Shown: positions 1-7,118 of the stretch, piece after piece
Position numbering within the stretch: the first letter of the stretch is position 1
Layout of the letters: the number at the start of each line of letters is the position of its first letter
Assembly: GCA_964654825.1 (NCBI GenBank)
Contig: CAZZKG010000055.1
Location: forward strand, 1 to 25,177
DNA from: CAZZKG01 sp964654825
GTDB taxonomy: Bacteria; Gemmatimonadota; CAZMKB01
Length of the DNA: 25,177 nt
Reading direction: 5' to 3'
Translations under genes and position numbers: made by a program
Notes under the pieces: model-generated
Told to the model about the DNA's origin: nothing
The model's database searches: none
Seen by the model: the letters and a program-made list of their open reading frames with translations, nothing else

Positions 1-662
1 ACGTATCCGGACCACGCCCTCCCCTCGAACAGCTCATACTCCCCCAGATCCACACCGGTTTCTTCGTAGATCTTCGAGACATCGTGGATAGACCTGTGCA
101 CCAGAAGCCTCGATCCCCGTTCGGAAAGGATTCTCATCACCTCCTGGGCCTTTCCTAGGGAGTAGGCGAAGACGATCGGTGTCCGGTCCCAGTAAAGAGT
201 GTCACTCACAAATTCATACAATTCATCGATCACCACATCCCGGTCGGGGAACACATATTCGGGCTTGCCGTATGTCGCTTCCATGATGAGGACACCGGCC
301 TTCCTGACCTCGGCGGGAGGCGCGGTGAGACCCTCCTTCAATTTGAAATCTCCCGTGTAGATGACATCCCTCCCATCGAATTTCACCTGTATCTGGGCTG
401 CTCCGTGGATATGCCCGGACGGAAAGAGTTCGACTACCACATCACCGATTTTCCTCTTTTCTCCGTAGTTGAGAGGGATAGCGTCTTTGACACCGGACCT
501 CAGCCTGCACAGTTCGATTGTCTCCGGCGTGGCTATTACCGTATCGTGTCTGCGAACGTGATCGGCGTGCGCGTGAGAGACGAAACAGAGCTGCTTCTTC
601 CTGGAAGCATCGAGCCAGAGATCGGTCCCCTTGATCCTTATTCCGTGAGAGTATTCTATCAT
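1..662 (-). CDS. MBL-fold metallo-hydrolase, beta-CASP type (3' end cut by window edge)
   Basis: The N-terminal 220 residues of a metallo-beta-lactamase-fold nuclease-like protein are visible; the gene runs off the left edge. The zinc-binding motif HAHADH is at residues 30-35, further metal-ligand candidates H84/H86 lie in SGHIHGAAQ, and D105 is in IYTGDF. A segment starting PIVFAYSLGKAQEVM resembles the opening motif of beta-CASP domains, so the relatives are Cft2/Ysh1-like RNA-processing nucleases and the DNA-ligase-associated exonuclease family rather than beta-lactamases. The ATG at 660-662 follows the DUF302 stop codon by 8 bases, so the two genes are probably co-transcribed and the MBL gene is the distal one. 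The exact substrate (RNA or DNA) cannot be told from this part. Confidence 0.85.
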   Translation of the reverse strand, partial: MIEYSHGIRIKGTDLWLDASRKKQLCFVSHAHADHVRRHDTVIATPETIELCRLRSGVKDAIPLNYGEKRKIGDVVVELFPSGHIHGAAQIQVKFDGRDVIYTGDFKLKEGLTAPPAEVRKAGVLIMEATYGKPEYVFPDRDVVIDELYEFVSDTLYWDRTPIVFAYSLGKAQEVMRILSERGSRLLVHRSIHDVSKIYEETGVDLGEYELFEGRAWSGY

Positions 663-670
663 AAGTCGCT

Positions 671-1063
671 CTAAAGTCTTTCGAGAACCTTCGAGAGAAT
701 TTCCCGGACATCCTCCGCCAGCTGCTTTACCTCATCTTTTCCAACGAGGCTGAACATTGCTGCGGGATCGAGCATCGAGACTACCGTCTTCCCGGTCTCT
801 TCGTACACGATAACATTACAGGGCAGAAGAAGGCCGATCTCCCGTTCAGCCTGAAACGCCTTGTAGGCATAGTGTGGGTTACATGCTCCCAGTATCCTGT
901 ATTTCGAAAAGTCAACATCCAGTTTTTTCTTGAGAGTTTCCTTGACATCGATCTCGGTGAGAATGCCGAATCCACTCTCCTGTAATTCCGCGGTCACCTT
1001 CTCGATTGCCTCCTCGAAGGAGCAGTCAAGTGTCCTGCGCATTCCGTAGCTGCTTGTCTTCAT
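671..1063 (-). CDS. DUF302 domain protein
   Basis: This 130-residue protein fills almost its whole length with a DUF302 domain (COG3439 type). The typical core is visible: an N-terminal helix-rich stretch (FEEAIEKVTAELQESGFGIL), then CNPHYAYKAFQAEREIGLLL, CNVIVYEE and VSMLDP. No signal peptide is visible, so it should be cytoplasmic. The function of the family is not established; a role linked to redox or metal stress is often suggested. The open frame extends upstream to 1117, but the start chosen here (ATG at 1061-1063) sits behind a strong GGAGG Shine-Dalgarno seven bases away, and the upstream 18 residues look non-conserved. The MBL-fold gene follows 8 bases after the stop. Confidence 0.85.
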   Translation of the reverse strand: MKTSSYGMRRTLDCSFEEAIEKVTAELQESGFGILTEIDVKETLKKKLDVDFSKYRILGACNPHYAYKAFQAEREIGLLLPCNVIVYEETGKTVVSMLDPAAMFSLVGKDEVKQLAEDVREILSKVLERL

Positions 1064-1281
1064 TTTTGCCTCCACTGGTATCAACATCCGGACAGAAGTA
1101 TCAATTCCCGCATGCACCCTGCAGTAATTTTCTGCTTACCCTGTTAAGGTTCAACCACTTAGAGCCCGGGGATCTCCGCATTGGATTCCTTCATCGTGGT
1201 ATAGTACTTGCACTTGAAATTGCACTGATCAGTTGTCACGGCACGTAAAAGATATGAACCTCCTTTCAGAACGGGAGAGCT

Positions 1282-1635
1282 ATGATAAAGCGAATCGAAC
1301 AGGTATTCATCTTCGTGAGTGATCTGCACAGATCAGTGTCTTTCTACAACGAGATCCTCGGGCTGCCGATCGTTGCGAGCAACAACGACTGGGTGACATT
1401 CGAGATCGACGATCAAACCCTCACCCTTCAGAAATGCGAAGAAGAATTCACAGCGTATCTTAACAGTCCTAGAAACGTTCAGTTTGCCCTCGAGGTCGAA
1501 GACCTGGAATCCTTCTACCATACGCTCGAGGCGAAAGGAATCCCTTTCTTTCTCGAACCGACAGACCAATCATGGGGGGGAAGACTCGCACAGCTCCTGG
1601 ACCCCGATGGAAACATCCTGCAGCTGGTGGAATAA
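1282..1635 (+). CDS. VOC (glyoxalase/bleomycin-resistance/dioxygenase) fold protein
   Basis: A 117-residue single-domain vicinal oxygen chelate protein. The two beta-alpha-beta-beta-beta modules are clear: residues 5-50 (VFIFVSDLHRSVSFYNEILGL) and 66-117 (FALEVEDLESFYHTLEAKGI followed by QLLDPDGNILQLVE). The last Glu occupies the usual C-terminal metal-ligand position. The first-strand position that is His in true glyoxalase I is Gln here, so the metal site may be altered. The ATG has a GGGAG Shine-Dalgarno a few bases upstream. It is the only plus-strand gene before 12 kb and has no operon partner, so context gives no hint of substrate. Confidence 0.88.
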   Translation: MIKRIEQVFIFVSDLHRSVSFYNEILGLPIVASNNDWVTFEIDDQTLTLQKCEEEFTAYLNSPRNVQFALEVEDLESFYHTLEAKGIPFFLEPTDQSWGGRLAQLLDPDGNILQLVE

Positions 1636-1652
1636 ACGGGCTGTTCACATTA

Positions 1653-1827
1653 TCAACCGCTTCCCACCCGACCGGTCTCAGTACGCCAACCCACCATCCA
1701 TTCCATCCCGAAAATACTTCTCCCTGCAGGAAATGTCAACCCGGCCGGTTCATACATTATTCGTGCTTGAAGTCGCTGAACCGATCACAAGCAGAATGAT
1801 GGAGAATAAGATCGGATGTATCCGCAT
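1653..1827 (-). pseudogene. Relic of a secreted beta-helix gene (N-terminal fragment)
   Basis: Reading the minus strand from an ATG at 1825-1827 gives a signal-peptide-like start, MRIHPILFSIILLVIGSATS. It matches, codon by codon and at the DNA level, the start of the beta-helix gene at 10122 (MRTHPIFSTIFLLVINSS). A 2-base deletion relative to that copy puts the rest out of frame; in the shifted frame LQARIMYEPAG matches LQARIINVPAD of the other copy, and the frame then stops at 1653-1655 with no beta-helix repeats. The upstream AGGT remnant also lines up with the other gene's Shine-Dalgarno. It lies just downstream of the beta-barrel gene on the same strand. This is a decayed duplicate, not a functional gene. 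Confidence 0.65.
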
Positions 1828-1893
1828 ATAAAACCTACTCGCTGAGATGCACCAGACAAAACATTGATAGGGACAACCATCACATGGAAGCTT

Positions 1894-3480
1894 TCAGAAA
1901 AGATACTCGATTTCGGAAAAAAGTCGAGCTGAACGGAGACCACCTTTGAGATAAGTCCAGAGTGATGATGACAGGTACGTGCGACCATTCAATTCATACC
2001 GAACGGTGTATCCGACCCATGGATAGCTGGACACCTGCCCTCCGGAATCATATATGTAACTCCCGGTGGAAATATCGAGCATCAACCGATGGTAGGTTGG
2101 GAAGTGAAACCCCACATACGGCCGGTACCCCCGGGTTAACATAGTCCTGAAGACTGAAATCCTCGCATTCAGGATCAACCTGTCCACGAACAGATCCCTC
2201 ACTCTCAGTCCGCCTGATGCCGACAGTGTGTTGTCGACTCCCTCTCTGAATCTGACACCGAAGTTCCCCGTGGCATGGATTCTCTCCGAAAGCTTCCATG
2301 ACACACCTGCTCGTAAACCTCGACGGATGGCATCATCGAAGAGACTGTCGGGAACAGACCTGTTGTAGAGAGTTCTCAGGTTCTTCCTGTTGTCGAAAGA
2401 AGATGTGATCGACAGATAATCTCTCAATTTGTACCGGGCCGAGAGATACACACCTGAGATCTGGAAAAGAGATTCACCGCTGGATTTCTTCCATCCTCTG
2501 TTGAGATCGATTTCGATACTGTTGTACGTGGACAGTTTTGCGCCCCGGCTGTAATTCCCCTCCAGATAAATGAATTCCCGGTTTACCTCACCATCACGAT
2601 AACTCCCGAGATAAGAGGCTGACAGGTGAAAGGCCCGCCCTTTCACCTGTCCCATCTCGTAACTCGTGAAGATCCCGAACATCTTCTCGTCAGTTCGAAA
2701 TCCCGTATCGAAATAGTCGGGCCGCAGCCCCCCTACCGCTCCCACGGAAATTTTATCTTTGACTTCATATTCCACGAGTCCACCATCGATGCAGCCGATT
2801 CCCCGTACCCGTGAAGGGAAGAATCTTCCCAGGCTCAATCGCACCGGCCTGCCTTCAGCCTCATAAGTGAGAGCGAGTTCGAACACCCGATTTATCCATC
2901 TGTCCTCATCCAGCAGGGCATTCGATGACCGTTCCCGGCCGACATGTCTGACCTTCTGCCTGAAATTGAGACTGAGCGGTTTACCAGCGAGATTCTTCAG
3001 CCGGAACCTGGTATTCAGCGTGGGCTCAGAAAAACCGAGTCCCGAGTTTGAAAAATCTTCTGAAAAGAGAGATCCGAGAGAGACCCTCCCCGTGAGCAGG
3101 TTGGGTTTTATACGGGTTTTTTTACCTGCGGCCGCGCGTGGCCCCGCACCCTCTGTCTGCGCAGGTTCCTCGACTGTTCGAACCTTCCCCACCACGGTAT
3201 CCCCGATTCGGATATCCCGTATCGAACCAATCGGAGAACAGGATGACGAGTGTGCTGCAGTGGATGAAATTATCAGATGACTGATTGTCGCTTCACCCCT
3301 CCTGACCTCGACGGTGTCTCCTTCGGATAATCCGACCGCTTCGCCGATGTCTATGTATACGGAGAGAGCCGAAACGTATTTGACTTCTCCCCTCACCTCC
3401 CCCATCTGTTCCCGGGAGAGTGCGCTGATAGCGGTAAGACCGGTCAGAAGTATCAACGGTATGAGGGTGGCTTTTTCCAC
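1894..3480 (-). CDS. Outer-membrane beta-barrel protein, last gene of the cytochrome operon
   Basis: A 528-residue protein: signal peptide (KATLIPLILLTGLTAISA), then a small periplasmic domain at about residues 30-100 with the pattern YIDIGEAVGLSEGDTVEV ... IRIGDTVVGKV. That resembles the SH3-like domains found in FlgT and similar envelope proteins. A short Ala/Gly/Lys linker leads to a barrel of about 390 residues of alternating polar/aromatic strands. The protein ends EIEYLF, a C-terminal aromatic typical of outer-membrane barrels. The GTG start at 3478-3480 sits behind an unusually complete Shine-Dalgarno (AGGAGGTGAT) inside the end of the 16-heme gene, overlapping it by 28 bases; an ATG at 3513 is less likely. 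Its place at the end of a multiheme operon suggests a sheath or porin for the cytochromes, by analogy with MtrB-like proteins. It lacks an N-terminal CXXC, and no homology to a named porin family can be claimed. Confidence 0.8.
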   Translation of the reverse strand: MEKATLIPLILLTGLTAISALSREQMGEVRGEVKYVSALSVYIDIGEAVGLSEGDTVEVRRGEATISHLIISSTAAHSSSCSPIGSIRDIRIGDTVVGKVRTVEEPAQTEGAGPRAAAGKKTRIKPNLLTGRVSLGSLFSEDFSNSGLGFSEPTLNTRFRLKNLAGKPLSLNFRQKVRHVGRERSSNALLDEDRWINRVFELALTYEAEGRPVRLSLGRFFPSRVRGIGCIDGGLVEYEVKDKISVGAVGGLRPDYFDTGFRTDEKMFGIFTSYEMGQVKGRAFHLSASYLGSYRDGEVNREFIYLEGNYSRGAKLSTYNSIEIDLNRGWKKSSGESLFQISGVYLSARYKLRDYLSITSSFDNRKNLRTLYNRSVPDSLFDDAIRRGLRAGVSWKLSERIHATGNFGVRFREGVDNTLSASGGLRVRDLFVDRLILNARISVFRTMLTRGYRPYVGFHFPTYHRLMLDISTGSYIYDSGGQVSSYPWVGYTVRYELNGRTYLSSSLWTYLKGGLRSARLFSEIEYLF

Positions 3481-4742
3481 AGTATCACCTCCTCCTCTCC
3501 TCTGGGATGGCATTCGAAACAGGCACTGCTCTCGTAGACATAGTCGGGTACATCATGGTGTTTTTCATCCATCTTCGAACGATCGTGTTCGTGGCAATCT
3601 ATGCACGTGAATGCCGAACGATCATCGGGATTGTTGTGGCAGCTGCTGCAGTCATCCCACTTCCCGCGGTGTTTCCCTGAATAGATCGGGAAATACAGTG
3701 TGTCATGTTCCCTGAATTCGCCACTCTCACCGGAAGGATGGCACAAATAGCACATGGAACTCTCATACTCATATCCCGGTATTCCGGAATGGCCCTGGTC
3801 CGTTGAACTCCGATCGTGCTCGTGACATCCCACACAGCTGAAGGCGGTGAAGTCACCTGAAACGTCGTGGCAATCAGTGCATGACTGCCACTCCGAAGCA
3901 TGACTCCCGGAGAATATCGGAAAATAATCGGAATCATGGTTTTCCGCTAACCCTGACTTACTTCCGGTCGGGTGACACATCAGACACGCGATACTGTCAT
4001 AACTGTAACCACCGATATTACCGTGTTCCTGGTCCATGTCCGCCTGCCCATGGCACGTGAGACAGGTGAAGACTCCGTAACTGCCGGGATCAGGATGACA
4101 ATCGGCGCATCCATCCCAGGACCCGTCATGCTCCCCGGAAAAAATCGGGAAGAGGGCATCGTGGCCCGGGAAGAAGGCCGGATTCCACTGCGGAGGTTCA
4201 TGACACTCAACACAGGCAGTACTGAATCCGAGGGATACATGTCTCGGGTTTTCCGTAGAAAGGTAGATATTCTCATGACAATCGACACAGTCGGTCGTCC
4301 CTCTTGTAAAATCCCCCTCTTCCAGGTTCGCGTGACAGCTCCAGCAATCGATGAGATTGTGCCTCCCCATCATCGGGAATCTGGTGTCTCTGTGAATTTC
4401 TTCGGTGTCGAATATTTCCCACCGCGATGGAGAATGACACCTGACGCACTCAGAACCCAATTTTGCTTCGTGAACATCCGTGTGGCAGCTGAGGCACTCA
4501 CGGCGAACGGCAGAGAAATCATCCAGAGCGTGACAGTCGGAACAGGACACTTTCACGTGCGCAGACTCCAGTTTGTAGTGGGTTGCTTCATGGTCGAAGT
4601 GAATATCTTCCCACGAAATGGAGGTGTGACAGTCTTCGCAGGTCAACTTCTGATCACCATGAGGATTCTCCTGAGCTTTTACCGATGAGAATGTGATTAC
4701 ACAGAGTGAAATCAGGATCCAGCCCGGATTTCTTTTATTCAC
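3453..4742 (-). CDS. 16-heme periplasmic c-type cytochrome
   Basis: A 429-residue multiheme protein with 16 CXXCH heme-attachment motifs starting at residues 35, 67, 83, 99, 133, 152, 177, 212, 227, 253, 288, 303, 331, 365, 380 and 408. An N-terminal signal peptide ends SSVKA-QE (signal peptidase I type; no lipobox), so it should be a soluble periplasmic protein. The C-terminal half is three tandem three-heme modules beginning FPI at residues 198, 274 and 351, about 76 residues apart. The front half carries H-x-x-T-x(F/Y)-x-x-x-G-x-H...CXXCH units like those of the neighbouring 17-heme protein. The open frame extends to 4934, but the GTG at 4740-4742 has an AGGTGG Shine-Dalgarno and begins the signal peptide. 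It overlaps the upstream gene by 8 bases and the barrel gene by 28. Confidence 0.92.
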   Translation of the reverse strand: MNKRNPGWILISLCVITFSSVKAQENPHGDQKLTCEDCHTSISWEDIHFDHEATHYKLESAHVKVSCSDCHALDDFSAVRRECLSCHTDVHEAKLGSECVRCHSPSRWEIFDTEEIHRDTRFPMMGRHNLIDCWSCHANLEEGDFTRGTTDCVDCHENIYLSTENPRHVSLGFSTACVECHEPPQWNPAFFPGHDALFPIFSGEHDGSWDGCADCHPDPGSYGVFTCLTCHGQADMDQEHGNIGGYSYDSIACLMCHPTGSKSGLAENHDSDYFPIFSGSHASEWQSCTDCHDVSGDFTAFSCVGCHEHDRSSTDQGHSGIPGYEYESSMCYLCHPSGESGEFREHDTLYFPIYSGKHRGKWDDCSSCHNNPDDRSAFTCIDCHEHDRSKMDEKHHDVPDYVYESSACFECHPRGEEEVILWKKPPSYR

Positions 4743-6258
4743 TTTTTTCCACCTCCATATCTTGCACTCCTGGTCCTGAATGCAGAAGATCAGTTCCGTG
4801 GCAGCCGCTGCAACTTTTACTGAGACCGACATAGCGGACATATCCTTCCGGGGAATCATCAGATATCCGGTAATGGCACTTCCCGCAGGAAACGGTTCGG
4901 TGCTTCCCATCCAGCTTGTATGCTGTCGAATCATGGTCGAAGGAACTCACCTTCCAGCTCCGTGTGTCGTGACAGCTTGAACATCCCTTTGAGGTGATGA
5001 GAATCTCGAATTGTCCTCTGTGTTCATCGTTGTGGCAGAGGTTGCAATCCTCGAAACTAATTTTGAACCTGTTCTCAGCCGAAGTATCGTCCTTCTCATG
5101 ACAGCTTATGCAGGGAACGGCTATGTGTGCGCCCGAAAGCGGGTAGTTGCTCTTCCGGTGTTCTGCGATATCATAAGTCGACGGAACGAACCCGTTTTCG
5201 GTGTGACATTGTTCACATCGATTTTCGTATGGTTCGAGATTGAACTCACCTCTGTGAATATCATTATGACATTCCACACATCGCTCGAACCGGAGTTGTC
5301 CAACCATGCTGCCTGATTTGTGACAGCGCTCACAACGGGTTTTACGGTGAAGGCCTTTCAGGGGGAAAGCAGTTCTCGAGTGATCGAAACTGTCAGATTT
5401 CACTGCTTTCCAGCCATAGGTGTCGTGGCATTTACTGCAGACTGGCCCGAGATCGGTCTTGTGTTGGTAGTGGTGACACGATTCACATTCTTCGTGTGGT
5501 AGACCGGAATATTTCACGAACGCGGAGCCCGTCTCCGGACTCACTACGGGAGTGTCGTCGATTCCTCCGGGGTGACATTTCTCACAGCCGACTTCCCTGT
5601 GTTTCCCGGATAATGGATACTTCGTCCTGTCATGGGAAAAACGTGAAGCCGGTCGCCAGGATAGAAGATCATGGCAGGTCGTGCAATTATCGGCGAATTG
5701 AGCTCGATGAGTATCGCGGTGGCAATCGATACAGGCTGTTCCCAGACCGAGAAATGTTCTCTCCGGATTAATGTCGGGGTACTTCTCAATCAGATCCCCC
5801 CGGACATATTTCTGTTGATGACAACTTCTGCACTCGGATTCCCCGTGATTCCCTTCGAGCTGGAAACCGGTTTCCCCATGGTCGAATTCCCTCATCCCTG
5901 ATTCCCAGTAAACGAGCTCAAAATCCGTTCCGTTGTGTTCTGTATGACACCTGCTGCAATCCTTCCCTCCCTCACTGACGATTTTCCAGTGGAATCCTTT
6001 CTTCTCACTGATCCGGATACGGATTTCTTCGTGACAGGAGAGGCATTTCTCATCTGATGATTGTCCTCCTGCGTCGTGACACTTCGTACAGTTTGAGAGT
6101 CCTCCTAATTTCGAATGATAGGAAGACAATTCTCCAGGGGAGATCTGGGCAGAACTATCGTACGGCGACAGCATCAGACACAATCCAATTACTGTCAGGA
6201 GCGTGTGAGCCGTCGGGTACCTCCCCATCGATGTTCTTGTTCTCCTCAGAATATCCAT
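4735..6258 (-). CDS. 17-heme periplasmic c-type cytochrome
   Basis: A 507-residue protein with 17 CXXCH motifs and an N-terminal signal peptide ending DSSA-QI, so an exported, soluble periplasmic cytochrome. It is built from repeats of the form F-D-H-x-x-T-x-(F/Y)-x-L-x-G-x-H-x5-C-x-x-C-H (for example FDHSRTAFPLKGLHRKTRC), where the two extra histidines are likely distal heme ligands. These units recur at least five times, separated by CHxDxHRGQF-type motifs. This arrangement belongs to the cytochrome c3/MtrA-like multiheme group. The ATG at 6258 overlaps the cytochrome b gene by 13 bases; a second ATG at 6228 is possible, with GAGGAG rather far upstream. In the operon it sits between the membrane cytochrome b and the 16-heme protein, so it is the likely first periplasmic acceptor. 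Confidence 0.92.
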   Translation of the reverse strand: MDILRRTRTSMGRYPTAHTLLTVIGLCLMLSPYDSSAQISPGELSSYHSKLGGLSNCTKCHDAGGQSSDEKCLSCHEEIRIRISEKKGFHWKIVSEGGKDCSRCHTEHNGTDFELVYWESGMREFDHGETGFQLEGNHGESECRSCHQQKYVRGDLIEKYPDINPERTFLGLGTACIDCHRDTHRAQFADNCTTCHDLLSWRPASRFSHDRTKYPLSGKHREVGCEKCHPGGIDDTPVVSPETGSAFVKYSGLPHEECESCHHYQHKTDLGPVCSKCHDTYGWKAVKSDSFDHSRTAFPLKGLHRKTRCERCHKSGSMVGQLRFERCVECHNDIHRGEFNLEPYENRCEQCHTENGFVPSTYDIAEHRKSNYPLSGAHIAVPCISCHEKDDTSAENRFKISFEDCNLCHNDEHRGQFEILITSKGCSSCHDTRSWKVSSFDHDSTAYKLDGKHRTVSCGKCHYRISDDSPEGYVRYVGLSKSCSGCHGTDLLHSGPGVQDMEVEKSE

Positions 6259-7118
6259 CTGTATCCCAGAAGGGTGACAATCATGACGTGCAAGATCATT
6301 ATCAGTATCATGACGAATGCAAAAGGTTTGTGGATCAGGTGCCAGTAATAGAATATCTGCTGGAACACGTCGAGAAGCAGTGCTTTACGAACCAGGAGGG
6401 CTCTGGAGGTGATTATTCCTGTTGCACGATGTACATCGCGGGCGGACCGATCTATCATCGAATTTCCGACCAGTTTCTTGAGGGTTCTTTTTCTTGTTGC
6501 CCTGAGAAGGTCACATAGAATCGTGGAGAACAATATTCTGATCACGGATTTTGTCTCGGAATCCGGGACTTTGAGCACACTTTCCATTTCTTCCAGCTGC
6601 CTCTCATCCAACCCGTATTGTTCCCGTAACAACTGAGCCATCGCCATTCTCTTTTCAGCGATCTCTTCACGTGAAAGTTCCCCGCCGCTTATCGCCCTCG
6701 GTATCTGAAGGTAGAGATATCTTCCGAACACACCACTCACCATCACTGCGACCATCGAGAAATAGCTCACCGCAACAACACCCCCGAACTTGAAAGCAGT
6801 GTGAAGCGTGACAAAGACGGGCCCGAGGATACCCAGCATGATATGGATACCGAGCCAGTGCGACAGGGTGCCGTATGAGAAAAAGTTTCTCTTTCTCAGC
6901 GAGTAGAGAAAGAGGAGGAGGATCATGGCACTCCCGGTGATTCCCATTCCGTGGCCCCATCTCCCACCGGGTTTCGCAGAAAAGTGGAGAGCAGAGTGAG
7001 GTCTCTCTACTATCGGTAGAGAATAATATTCAAAAAAATTCAGCACTGTGTAAACTACCACTGAAAATCCAAGGAGATAGAAGAAACCCAGGGTTATCTT
7101 GTAAGTTCTTTCGGTCAT
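6246..7118 (-). CDS. Diheme membrane cytochrome b with cytoplasmic loop
   Basis: A 290-residue inner-membrane protein with five predicted helices (about 10-30, 58-75, 86-107, 113-136, 261-286). Two helices carry His pairs 14 residues apart: H92/H106 in helix 3 and H263/H277 in helix 5. By the positive-inside rule both run from cytoplasm to periplasm, so H92-H263 and H106-H277 can ligate one inner and one outer heme b, giving a wire across the membrane. The loop at about 140-255 is rich in Lys/Arg/Glu and should face the cytoplasm, where it could dock the oxidoreductase encoded upstream. The start overlaps that gene's stop (ATGA) and has GGGGA in front. The family is not one I can name; it is a cytochrome b561/b6-like protein. 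Confidence 0.85.
   Translation of the reverse strand: MTERTYKITLGFFYLLGFSVVVYTVLNFFEYYSLPIVERPHSALHFSAKPGGRWGHGMGITGSAMILLLFLYSLRKRNFFSYGTLSHWLGIHIMLGILGPVFVTLHTAFKFGGVVAVSYFSMVAVMVSGVFGRYLYLQIPRAISGGELSREEIAEKRMAMAQLLREQYGLDERQLEEMESVLKVPDSETKSVIRILFSTILCDLLRATRKRTLKKLVGNSMIDRSARDVHRATGIITSRALLVRKALLLDVFQQIFYYWHLIHKPFAFVMILIMILHVMIVTLLGYRWIF

Noticed and set aside
3972..4688. A 238-codon plus-strand frame opposite the 16-heme cytochrome gene
   Set aside because: Produced by the repetitive CXXCH codons read backwards; no start signal or homology.
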